Positions 1 to 5,563 of a stretch of 6,429 bases of DNA are shown here, piece after piece. The DNA lies in assembly GCA_903931355.1 (NCBI GenBank), contig CAIZCB010000439.1, positions 1 to 6,429 of the forward strand, given 5' to 3'. The DNA is from an uncultured Pseudomonadota bacterium. Lineage in GTDB: Bacteria; Pseudomonadota; Gammaproteobacteria; Methylococcales; Methylomonadaceae. How positions within the stretch are numbered: the first letter of the stretch is position 1; every line of letters starts with the position of its first letter. Both the position numbers and the translations under genes were made by a program. The notes below the pieces were generated by a model, which saw nothing but the letters and a program-made list of their open reading frames with translations, had not been told where the DNA came from and did not search any database.

Positions 1-51
1 ACGACACCCGGAATCACAATCCGGGACTCTGCCAACTGAGCTACGGTCACC
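1..51 (-). tRNA. tRNA-His (GUG), 3' part beyond the window edge
   Basis: Read on the minus strand, this begins GGTGACCGTAGCTCAG with the extra G(-1) typical of histidine tRNAs. It continues through a D-arm and an anticodon stem-loop with GTG at 17-15. The T-arm and 3' acceptor strand lie outside the window, so the gene is partial because of the window boundary and not because of decay. It is the third tRNA of a minus-strand cluster, 18 nt after tRNA-Arg, and is presumably cut from the same precursor. Confidence 0.95.
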
Positions 52-69
52 ATTGTAAGCGGTGGTTTT

Positions 70-146
70 TGGCGCGCCTGGCAGGACGCGAACCTGCGAC
101 CCTCGGCTTAGAAGGCCGATGCTCTATCCAGCTGAGCTACAAGCGC
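70..146 (-). tRNA. tRNA-Arg (UCU)
   Basis: The full 77-nt cloverleaf is readable on the minus strand. Acceptor strands are GCGCTTG and CAGGCGC (one G-U wobble), the D-arm is TAGCTCAGCTGG, the anticodon loop is CTTCTAA giving UCU, and the T-loop is GTTCGCGTC. The CCA tail is encoded at 72-70. It reads AGA and probably AGG arginine codons. It lies 6 nt downstream of tRNA-Pro and 18 nt upstream of tRNA-His, consistent with one polycistronic precursor. Confidence 0.97.
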
Positions 147-152
147 AAATCT

Positions 153-229
153 TGGTCGGGGTAGAGAGATTCGAACTCCCGACATCCTGCTCCCAAAGCA
201 GGCGCGCTACCAGACTGCGCTATACCCCG
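153..229 (-). tRNA. tRNA-Pro (UGG)
   Basis: A complete 77-nt minus-strand tRNA. The 5' acceptor strand CGGGGTA pairs with TACCCCG, and the anticodon loop TTTGGGA gives UGG. The T-loop is GTTCGAATC and the CCA is encoded at 155-153. It is the first tRNA in the cluster and lies about 43 nt downstream of the transcription start predicted from the promoter at 280-308. Confidence 0.97.
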
Positions 230-279
230 AATTTGACCTTCTAGTTTAGGAAGCTATGAACTCCCTGTGAAGAGCGCTT

Positions 280-308
280 ATATTAGCTTTTATTCTTTTG
301 TTCGTCAA
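280..308 (-). promoter_or_regulatory. sigma70-type promoter of the tRNA operon
   Basis: On the minus strand, a -35 box TTGACG (308-303) is followed by exactly 17 nt and a -10 box TAATAT (285-280). Upstream, at about 309-326, is an A/T-rich run that could act as an UP element; it overlaps the end of fchA. Downstream of the -10 is the GC-rich segment AAGCGCTC, resembling the GC-rich discriminator of stable-RNA promoters under stringent control. The first tRNA begins about 43 nt after the predicted start. I see no hairpin terminator between fchA and this promoter, so read-through from cysS-fchA is possible. Confidence 0.7.
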
Positions 309-326
309 ACACTTTTTCTAAAATTT

Positions 327-956
327 CTATAACTTTGTTTTGACGATTTGATAAATGCTTGCTGACTCGGCCTCGGCATTTTGCATAATGCCATTTAATT
401 CCAATAACTTAGCTTCAGCGAAATCACGATCTTTCAAACCAGCAGCGTTAATATCAACATTCAATGCCGCGCTTTTTAAAGCCGCATAAGCCGACATCAC
501 CGCCACCCCCGCATCGCTAATCACACCCAAATTACCCTTTTCAGCAGCAACACGGCTCAAAGCAATCGCTTTTGCACAGGCTTTGGCACATTCCAAAGGC
601 ACAATAGTGGCTTGTTTTAAAACAATTTGGATTTGTTGATTACGATGCGCCTTTTCTTCGTCAGTGCTTTTAGGCAAGCCATAACAAGCCATTAATTGAT
701 TAAACACATCAACATCAGCCTTAATCATGCCAGTCAAAGTCTCACGCAACGCTTCCGATTCAACTAACAAAGCCCGCATCTCAGCATCAACTTCAGCATA
801 TTTCGGCTTGCCAATCGTGAGATTACAAACCATGCTCACCAAAGCCGCCGCTTGCGCCCCCATTAACGCAGCAGCACTACCACCGCCAGGCGTCGCTTGC
901 TTACTAGCCAATAGCTCAAGATAGGTTTGCAATGATTGCTGTTTAATTTCGCTCAT
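327..956 (-). CDS. fchA: methenyltetrahydrofolate cyclohydrolase (FTCD C-terminal / cyclodeaminase family)
   Basis: This 209-residue protein is a stand-alone version of the formiminotransferase-cyclodeaminase C-terminal domain. The diagnostic glycine-rich TPGGGSAAAL motif is at residues 22-31, and the rest is an Ala-rich all-helical fold of the usual length (about 200-210 aa). In methylotrophs such proteins (FchA) hydrolyse methenyl-H4F to 10-formyl-H4F in the cytoplasm. Relatives act in histidine breakdown as formimino-H4F cyclodeaminases, and no hut gene is in view. The gene starts 6-9 nt after the cysS stop, so the two are probably one operon. Two adjacent ATGs (959 and 956) are available. 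The SD-like AAGGG at 967-963 leaves 6 nt to the second but only 3 nt to the first, so 956 is chosen. The family is secure; the exact substrate is inferred. Confidence 0.85.
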   Translation of the reverse strand: MSEIKQQSLQTYLELLASKQATPGGGSAAALMGAQAAALVSMVCNLTIGKPKYAEVDAEMRALLVESEALRETLTGMIKADVDVFNQLMACYGLPKSTDEEKAHRNQQIQIVLKQATIVPLECAKACAKAIALSRVAAEKGNLGVISDAGVAVMSAYAALKSAALNVDINAAGLKDRDFAEAKLLELNGIMQNAEAESASIYQIVKTKL

Positions 957-965
957 CATTTGCCC

Positions 966-2339
966 TTAATTTTCTCTGCGCCAAATGGTATTACCACCAG
1001 CTACATCTTCCAGCACCACGCCCTGCGCTTTTAACTGATCGCGAATGCTATCAGCTTGCGCCCAATCTTTATTGGCTTTAGCGATTTTACGATCGTCAAT
1101 TAACTGTTCGATTTGTTCAGCGCTAATCCCATCATCACCCGCACCACCTTTTAAAAACTGATCAGGCTCATCCTGCAACAAGCCCAACAACGCCGCCAAC
1201 GATTTTAAAGTCGCCGCCAACACTGGTTTATCATCAGCTTTATTCAACTCTCGCGCTAAATCAAACAACACCGACAACGCCACCGGCGTATTGAAATCAT
1301 CATCCATCGCTTGCTGGAAACGCTCGACATAAGCTTGATGCAAAGCCACATCAGCAATATCAACCCCACGCAACGCCGTGTACAACCGAGTCAACGCCAC
1401 ACAAGCCTCATCCAACTGCTCATCCGAATAATTCAACGGACTGCGGTAATGGCTAGACAAAATAAAGAAACGAATAATCTCAGGTCGATATTGCTTCAAC
1501 ACCTCACGCACGGTGAAAAAATTACCCAACGATTTGGACATTTTTTCTTCATTAACCCGCACAAAACCGTTGTGCATCCAATAATTGACAAACGTTTCAC
1601 CGGTTGCGCCTTCGGACTGAGCAATCTCATTTTCATGATGCGGAAATTGCAAATCCATACCACCGCCGTGAATATCAAAATGATTACCTAAGCAGCAAGT
1701 AGACATCGCCGAGCATTCTATATGCCAACCCGGACGCCCCTTACCCCACGGCGAATCCCAAGCAGGCTCATCAGGCTTAGCCATTTTCCACAACACAAAA
1801 TCCATAGGATCGCGTTTGGCGCTATCAATATCGACCCGCTCACCGGCTTGCAAATCCTCGATATTCTTACCCGACAATTTGCCATAGCCTTGAAACCGGC
1901 TCACCGCATAAAACACATCGCCATTGCTACCGACATAAGCAAACTGCTTATCAATTAAAGTCACTATCATCTTAATGATGTCATCAATTGATTGCGTCGC
2001 TCTTGGCTCAATATCCGGCGGCAAAACCGACAAGGCGCGTTCATCTTCATGCATCGCCTCAATAAACCGCTCAGTCAACGCCATAAAAGATTCACCACGC
2101 TCATTAGCGCGTTGAATAATCTTGTCATCAATATCAGTGACATTACGCACATAAGTCAGCTGATAACCGGAATAACGCAAATAACGCGCCACGGTATCAA
2201 ACACCACCATCACCCGCGCGTGGCCAATATGACAGTAATCGTAAACCGTCATCCCACAGACATACATACCGACTTTAGGATAGTCTCTAGGTTTAAATTC
2301 TTGCTTGCTTCTGGTTAAGGTATTGTAGATTTTCAACAT
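966..2339 (-). CDS. cysS: cysteinyl-tRNA synthetase
   Basis: This class I aminoacyl-tRNA synthetase charges tRNA-Cys with cysteine using ATP. The 457-residue product is collinear with E. coli CysS (461 aa). Zinc ligands fall at C28, C209, H234 and E238, the HIGH motif at 37-40 and KMSKS at about 266-270. The conserved blocks [11 protein letters not shown] and [10 protein letters not shown] are intact, and the C-terminal anticodon-binding region ends in WRREN. The start is ATG 2339 because the protein then begins [10 protein letters not shown], as in other CysS. The open frame runs 12 codons further upstream to a TTG at 2375, but that region lies on the predicted -10 box. No strong SD is visible before ATG 2339. 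It is divergent from the cyclophilin gene, and fchA follows after 6 nt. Confidence 0.98.
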   Translation of the reverse strand: MLKIYNTLTRSKQEFKPRDYPKVGMYVCGMTVYDYCHIGHARVMVVFDTVARYLRYSGYQLTYVRNVTDIDDKIIQRANERGESFMALTERFIEAMHEDERALSVLPPDIEPRATQSIDDIIKMIVTLIDKQFAYVGSNGDVFYAVSRFQGYGKLSGKNIEDLQAGERVDIDSAKRDPMDFVLWKMAKPDEPAWDSPWGKGRPGWHIECSAMSTCCLGNHFDIHGGGMDLQFPHHENEIAQSEGATGETFVNYWMHNGFVRVNEEKMSKSLGNFFTVREVLKQYRPEIIRFFILSSHYRSPLNYSDEQLDEACVALTRLYTALRGVDIADVALHQAYVERFQQAMDDDFNTPVALSVLFDLARELNKADDKPVLAATLKSLAALLGLLQDEPDQFLKGGAGDDGISAEQIEQLIDDRKIAKANKDWAQADSIRDQLKAQGVVLEDVAGGNTIWRREN

Positions 2340-2373
2340 GATGATAATGATTGGATACTGCGAAACAGCCAGC

Positions 2374-2403
2374 AATCTAACAAGATTCCAGCTTCTCTTT
2401 CAA
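2374..2403 (-). promoter_or_regulatory. possible cysS promoter
   Basis: On the minus strand, TTGAAA (2403-2398) is followed after 18 nt by TAGATT (2379-2374), a 5/6 and a 4/6 match to the sigma70 boxes. Transcription would start about 2367, giving a leader of roughly 28 nt before the cysS ATG. This also argues against the TTG start at 2375. The -10 box is weak, so this is only a candidate. Confidence 0.3.
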
Positions 2404-2415
2404 GATAAAAACACA

Positions 2416-2421
2416 TAGAAT
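2416..2421 (+). promoter_or_regulatory. possible -10 box of the cyclophilin gene
   Basis: TAGAAT differs from TATAAT at one position and lies 31 nt before the cyclophilin ATG, leaving room for a leader with the SD GAGGAA at 2442-2447. The sequence 17 nt upstream (TTCTCT) is a poor -35 match, so the promoter may be weak or activator-dependent. Confidence 0.25.
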
Positions 2422-2452
2422 TCGGCGCTTACAGCAATCTTGAGGAAATCTA

Positions 2453-3034
2453 ATGCGTAAAGCGCTTGTTTATTTAATGCTGTTTTTGTTCACAACCCTT
2501 TCATTTGCAACGGAAAAGAAAATGTCCGACACACAAACCAAAGTAAAATTAACCACTTCACTTGGCGCGATTGTTATTCAACTTAACAACGAAAAAGCCC
2601 CGATTTCAGCCGCTAACTTTGCAACCTATGTCAAAGAAGGCTTCTACAATGGCACGATTTTTCACCGTGTCATTCCTGGCTTTATGGCGCAAGGCGGTGG
2701 TTTTGATACCGGTTTCAACCAAAAATCAACCAACCCAACCATCCAAAACGAAGCAGACAACGGCTTAAAAAACACCCGTGGCAGCCTCGCAATGGCGCGT
2801 ACCAACGCCCCACACTCAGCCAGCTCACAATTCTTTATTAACTACAAAGACAACAGCTTTTTAGACCACACCAGCCCAACCCCAAGCGGCTGGGGTTATG
2901 CAGTATTTGGTGAAGTCATCGAAGGCATGGACGTGGTTGACGCAATGGCAAAACAAGCAACTGGCAACCGTGGCGGTCATCAAGATGTGCCAAAAACTGA
3001 CATCGTGATTGAAACAGCTGAAATCATCGAGTAA
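2453..3034 (+). CDS. peptidyl-prolyl cis-trans isomerase, cyclophilin type, with signal peptide
   Basis: Cyclophilins catalyse cis-trans isomerisation of X-Pro bonds during protein folding. The core (from about residue 28) closely follows E. coli PpiB. It has the FHRVIPGFMAQGGG block with the catalytic Arg, then NTRGSLAMAR, SQFFIN, WGYAVFGEV, GMDVVD and HQDVPK. Unlike cytoplasmic PpiB (164 aa in E. coli), this 193-residue form has an N-terminal signal peptide. Basic R2-K3 is followed by a hydrophobic run to about residue 16 and a plausible signal peptidase I site after SFA (residue 19), implying periplasmic export. The SD GAGGAA at 2442-2447 supports ATG 2453. An in-frame ATG at 2522 (M24) precedes the PpiB-like core and could give a cytoplasmic form. 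It is divergent from cysS, and repeats separate it from lpxH. Confidence 0.93.
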   Translation: MRKALVYLMLFLFTTLSFATEKKMSDTQTKVKLTTSLGAIVIQLNNEKAPISAANFATYVKEGFYNGTIFHRVIPGFMAQGGGFDTGFNQKSTNPTIQNEADNGLKNTRGSLAMARTNAPHSASSQFFINYKDNSFLDHTSPTPSGWGYAVFGEVIEGMDVVDAMAKQATGNRGGHQDVPKTDIVIETAEIIE

Positions 3035-3052
3035 GCATCATCTAAACGATGC
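3035..3052 (+). terminator. small hairpin after the cyclophilin gene, weak terminator candidate
   Basis: GCATC (3035-3039) and GATGC (3048-3052) form a 5-bp stem with an 8-nt loop immediately after the stop codon. No T-run follows, so an intrinsic terminator is doubtful. It may instead act as an mRNA 3'-end stabiliser. Confidence 0.25.
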
Positions 3053-3060
3053 AAGCTTAG

Positions 3061-3152
3061 GTCACTGCCATTAAGTTAAGAAACTAGAAAGTTTTATTAA
3101 CAGATTTGTCGTTCGCAGAGCATAGCGAGTGGCCTGATTTAATGGTAGTGAC
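3061..3152. repeat. 92-bp MITE-like element with 14-nt inverted ends
   Basis: The left end GTCACTGCCATTAA (3061-3074) and right end TTAATGGTAGTGAC (3139-3152) are inverted copies with one difference, which forms a G-T wobble. The interior holds a small hairpin (AAACT 3081-3085, AGTTT 3090-3094) and no credible gene. Its end core ACTGCCATTAA is the same as that of the second element at 3282-3442. No target-site duplication is evident. Calling it a non-autonomous mobile element is inference. Confidence 0.55.
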
Positions 3153-3156
3153 TCTG

Positions 3157-3245
3157 GTAGGCAGGAATAAGCGTAGCGTTTCCGGCGAAGACTTTAGCGG
3201 TTTAATAAGCTCTCCGCCCGAAACGCTATGCTTATTCGGGCCTAC
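3157..3245. repeat. inverted pair of GTAGG-type REP units (BIME-like)
   Basis: Two 29-nt units face each other: 3157-3185 on the plus strand and 3217-3245 on the minus strand. They match at 25 of 29 positions. Each begins GTAGG and carries AATAAGC(G/A)TAGCGTTTC. The right unit folds as CCCGAA ... TTCGGG around a loop containing AAGCATAGCG. A REP pair in inverted orientation is the classic layout of bacterial interspersed mosaic elements. A third, related unit lies at 3434-3462. No RAYT transposase is in the window. Confidence 0.7.
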
Positions 3246-3281
3246 AACTAATAATATTAGCGATAAAGGAAACCCTGCCAC

Positions 3282-3442
3282 CTACCCTGCAAGGCTACTG
3301 CCATTAAGTTAAGTATTGGTGTTTGTTATTCCCCTCTTTGAAAAAGAGGGATTAGGGGAGATTATTTAAATAAATCCCCCTCAATCCCCCTTTTTCAAAG
3401 GGGGCGGCGTTTTAACTTAATGGCAGTAGCCTTGTAGGGTGG
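3282..3442. repeat. 161-bp element with 31-nt inverted ends, enclosing a palindrome
   Basis: The arms 3282-3312 and 3412-3442 are inverted copies. The inner 23 nt (3290-3312 and 3412-3434) are identical and include ACTGCCATTAAGTTAA; the outer 8 nt differ at two positions. Between them lies the palindrome at 3330-3405. The right arm runs into the REP unit starting at 3434. The layout suggests a non-autonomous inverted-repeat element that itself acquired another repeat. Confidence 0.7.
3330..3405. repeat. 76-bp imperfect palindrome of the CCCCCTTT-type intergenic repeat
   Basis: The two halves are imperfect reverse complements centred on TTTAAA (3365-3370). Each half is also a hairpin on its own: CCCTCTTT-GAA-AAAGAGGG at 3332-3350 and CCCCCTTT-TTC-AAAGGGGG at 3386-3404, both with 8-bp stems. 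The sequence could therefore form one long stem or two side-by-side hairpins. I recognise this type as a common dispersed repeat in many proteobacterial genomes, but cannot name its family. Confidence 0.75.
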
Positions 3443-3462
3443 ATAAGCGCAGCGCATCCACC
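3434..3462 (+). repeat. third GTAGG-type REP unit, immediately upstream of lpxH
   Basis: A 29-nt unit beginning GTAGGGTGGATAAGCGCAGC. It folds as GGTGGAT (3438-3444) pairing with ATCCACC (3456-3462) around the 11-nt loop AAGCGCAGCGC. Loop and 5' GTAGG match the units at 3157-3245, while the stem sequence is different but still paired. It overlaps the right arm of the 3282-3442 element by 9 nt and ends 18 nt before the lpxH start, so it lies in or next to the lpxH leader. Confidence 0.7.
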
Positions 3463-3480
3463 AAACAGCGAATCAAACCC

Positions 3481-4206
3481 GTGAAAACCGACATCCTGTT
3501 CATCTCCGATCTGCACATCTCACTCGAAAAAACCGAGATTACCCAACGCTTCCTCAATTTCCTGCAACACCGCGCCAGCCAAGCCCAAGCGCTCTACATT
3601 CTTGGTGATTTATTTGACGCATGGATTGGCGATGACGACAACACCCCGCCCAACAAAACCATCAAAAAAGCCCTAAAACAGCTCAGCGATTCAGGCACCG
3701 CGATTTACTTAATCCAAGGCAATCGGGATTTTTTATTGGGACAGACATTTTGCCAACAAGCCGGAATCACTTTATTAGATGAATACGCGGTGATCGACTT
3801 AAACGGCCAAAACGCGCTACTCACTCACGGCGACTTACTCTGCACCGACGACCTACCCTACCAAGCCTTCCGCCTCAAAGCCCACAGCCCAGCATGGCAA
3901 CAAAACGTGCTATCCAAACCCTTATTGCTAAGACTACTCGCCGCCCGCTGGTATCGTTTACGCAGCTATTTTCACAAACGCGGCAAAACCCAAGACATTA
4001 TGGACGTCAATCAACAAACCGTGATTGAAGTCATGCGCCAGCACCAATGCCAGCTATTAATCCACGGCCATACCCATAGACCGAATCGGCATCAATTTAT
4101 GCTGGATGGGCAGGAGGCGACGAGGTTGGTTTTGGCGGATTGGAAAAAACACAGTGCGGAGGTTTTGTGTTGGGATGGTGGGGAATTTAGGGTGGAAGTT
4201 GTTTAG
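3481..4206 (+). CDS. lpxH: UDP-2,3-diacylglucosamine diphosphatase
   Basis: LpxH is a peripheral membrane enzyme that hydrolyses UDP-2,3-diacylglucosamine to lipid X and UMP, the fourth step of lipid A synthesis. The calcineurin-type metallophosphoesterase signature is complete in a 241-residue protein (E. coli LpxH has 240). It comprises SDLH at 9-12 (D10, H12), GDLFDAW at 42-48 (D43), GNRDFL at 80-85, THGD at 115-118 and HGHTHRP at 195-201. GTG 3481 is chosen because the protein then begins MKTDILFISDLH like its family. The longer frame from GTG 3439 would translate the REP unit and is rejected. No SD is visible before 3481, which is odd for an essential gene. Base use flips in the last 126 nt, from C-rich to strongly G-rich. 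The cyclophilin gene upstream is cut off from it by repeats. Confidence 0.95.
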   Translation: MKTDILFISDLHISLEKTEITQRFLNFLQHRASQAQALYILGDLFDAWIGDDDNTPPNKTIKKALKQLSDSGTAIYLIQGNRDFLLGQTFCQQAGITLLDEYAVIDLNGQNALLTHGDLLCTDDLPYQAFRLKAHSPAWQQNVLSKPLLLRLLAARWYRLRSYFHKRGKTQDIMDVNQQTVIEVMRQHQCQLLIHGHTHRPNRHQFMLDGQEATRLVLADWKKHSAEVLCWDGGEFRVEVV

Positions 4207-4328
4207 ATTTACATGTCTAAATGACAAGTAACGATTTTGGAAGGTAACTTCAAGTGATCTTGCAGCCGGCAATAGTCGACCCAAAACATTCGTTAATTTA
4301 AGCTTTTTTGACGCTATTGATTTGCATT
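4207..4328. other. AT-rich spacer after lpxH, no gene seen
   Basis: No credible reading frame lies here. An AT-only stem TTTAGA (4202-4207) with TCTAAA (4216-4221) overlaps the lpxH stop. AAGC followed by six T at about 4301-4310 has no convincing stem before it. No clear intrinsic terminator for lpxH was found. The G/C-richer patch around 4260-4282 (GCAGCCGGCAATAGTCGACC) stands out from its surroundings and could be a repeat remnant. Confidence 0.4.
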
Positions 4329-4356
4329 TTGACATTGCTAAGTAATGCACGATAAT
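4329..4356 (+). promoter_or_regulatory. sigma70-type promoter of the ATPase/TOPRIM-like operon
   Basis: A perfect -35 box TTGACA (4329-4334) is followed after 16 nt by GATAAT (4351-4356), a 5/6 match to the -10 consensus. Transcription would start near 4363, giving a leader of about 55 nt before the ATG at 4418. A promoter this close to consensus suggests steady transcription unless repressed. The palindrome at 4381-4393 would lie in the leader. Confidence 0.65.
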
Positions 4357-4380
4357 GTTTTTAAAGCTACGAATAAGCCA

Positions 4381-4393
4381 TTGAAATTTTCAA
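4381..4393. promoter_or_regulatory. operator-like palindrome in the ATPase leader
   Basis: TTGAAA-T-TTTCAA is a perfect 6-bp inverted repeat around one base, about 18 nt after the predicted transcription start. It could be a repressor site, but in AT-rich DNA such palindromes also occur by chance. Confidence 0.25.
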
Positions 4394-4417
4394 AAAAATA
4401 TAAAATACGGAGAATTT

Positions 4418-5563
4418 ATGTCATTAGTAAAATTAACTTATTCTGAATATACAAATGAACCAAGGTATTGGGAAATTTCTGACGCATCATTCTCAAAAAT
4501 TAATTTGATCGTCGGCAAAAACTCATCAGGAAAATCAAGACTAATGTCGGTAATTAATTCATTTGCTAGAATACTTCGTGGACAGCAAATGGCTTTTGAG
4601 TCTTGCAGATTCATTGCAATAATAATATTAAATAACAGAGAATTCCGTTACGAAATAGATTTTAAAGCTGGATCTGTAACCAAGGAAACATTAAACATTG
4701 ATGGCATCGAAAAACTTACTCGCGATGAAAATGGTGCTGGCAAAATCCACTATGAAAAAGAAAATATTTTTTTAGACTTTAAGCTTCCATCAAATGCCAT
4801 TGCTGCAGTAAATCGTAAAGATGAAATACAACATCCATTTTTAATAGAATTACATCAATGGGCTTCTAGTGTGGTTTTATATTTATTCGGCTCGGATTTT
4901 GGAAGATCGCATGTAATGGAATTAACTGACGCGCAAGCTTTTTTCAACAATCAAAATCTTCCAACATTTGACGACCCCAATGATTTGGTTAAGGTATATA
5001 CATCTGCTTATACTAGGTTTGGCGAAGCATTTGACAAGTCAATTATTACAGATATGAATAGATTGGGATATTCGCTAGCCGAAGTCGGAGCCGATAATCT
5101 ACAGACCATGATGAACTTTCCTATTGCTGCGCTAGGAATTTTTGTGGTTGAAAGTGATTTAGGATTTAAGAATGCTCAAATGCAATTATCACAAGGGATG
5201 TTCCGCGCTCTTGCGCTTGTAATACATTTAAATGTCTGTGCATTCTCAAGAAATAAACAATTAATTATTGTAGATGATATTGGTGAGGGATTAGATTATG
5301 AACGAGCAACTGCTGTCATTAATTTATTGATAAGAAAGGCTAAAGAAAACGATATGCAACTCATTATGACCAGTAATGATCGTTTTGTTATGAATGAAGT
5401 ACCTTTAGAATATTGGTCAGTTCTGAAACGAAAAGGTAAAATTGTTAAGATGTTTACCCCTCTCAATTCTAAAAAGCAATTTGAAGAATTTAAATACCTT
5501 GGGCTAAACAACTTTGACTTCTTTGCGTCTGATTTCTTCGAAACCGAGGTTTCTAATGCCTAG
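4418..5563 (+). CDS. ABC/OLD-type AAA ATPase of a putative defence pair
   Basis: This 381-residue ATPase has its motifs in ABC/SMC order. Walker A GKNSSGKS is at 33-40, an LSQG signature with following R263 at 257-263, Walker B LIIVDD at 282-287, D-loop GEGLD at 289-293 and a switch segment TSNDRF at 318-323. The insertion between Walker A and the signature (about 215 residues) is too short for an SMC coiled coil. Two positions diverge: D287 replaces the usual catalytic Glu, and Ser-Asn-Asp stands where ABC and OLD proteins have the H-loop His. There is no transmembrane segment, so it is cytoplasmic and not a transporter subunit. The SD GGAG at 4409-4412, 5 nt before the ATG, fixes the start. 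Its last 8 nt overlap the TOPRIM-like gene. Composition is AT-rich relative to its neighbours, consistent with transfer. The likely role is an ATP-dependent sensor or regulator of its partner, by analogy with PARIS AriA, RloA/AbiLi or OLD; the specific function is unknown. Confidence 0.85.
   Translation: MSLVKLTYSEYTNEPRYWEISDASFSKINLIVGKNSSGKSRLMSVINSFARILRGQQMAFESCRFIAIIILNNREFRYEIDFKAGSVTKETLNIDGIEKLTRDENGAGKIHYEKENIFLDFKLPSNAIAAVNRKDEIQHPFLIELHQWASSVVLYLFGSDFGRSHVMELTDAQAFFNNQNLPTFDDPNDLVKVYTSAYTRFGEAFDKSIITDMNRLGYSLAEVGADNLQTMMNFPIAALGIFVVESDLGFKNAQMQLSQGMFRALALVIHLNVCAFSRNKQLIIVDDIGEGLDYERATAVINLLIRKAKENDMQLIMTSNDRFVMNEVPLEYWSVLKRKGKIVKMFTPLNSKKQFEEFKYLGLNNFDFFASDFFETEVSNA

Noticed and set aside
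62..244. Plus-strand open frame of 60 codons (GRTRTCDPRLRRP-type product)
   Set aside because: It is the antisense reading of tRNA-Arg and tRNA-Pro, a well-known source of spurious hypothetical proteins.
2340..2375. Extended cysS start at TTG 2375
   Set aside because: CysS family proteins begin at the [10 protein letters not shown] equivalent; the extension overlaps a candidate -10 box and has no SD.
3106..3312. Open frame of 68 codons, and an opposite-strand one at 3084-3281
   Set aside because: Both lie wholly inside the repeat block and have no SD; the coding appearance comes from inverted REP units read in frame on both strands.
3439..3480. Extended lpxH N-terminus from GTG 3439
   Set aside because: It would translate the REP unit, adds 14 residues not expected in LpxH, and has no SD.
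3035..3480. CRISPR array in the repeat-rich spacer
   Set aside because: Repeat units are inverted and irregularly spaced, spacers are not uniform, and no cas gene is present.
4301..4310. T-run after lpxH as an intrinsic terminator
   Set aside because: The preceding AT-rich sequence does not form a convincing GC-containing stem.
4057..4350. Minus-strand open frame of 97 codons across the lpxH end and spacer
   Set aside because: Half is antisense to conserved lpxH codons (including HGHTH), there is no recognisable domain, and no RBS was seen.
5514..5555. Extended start of the TOPRIM-like gene
   Set aside because: It lies entirely within the ATPase coding sequence, and the strong SD and family-like N-terminus point to ATG 5556.
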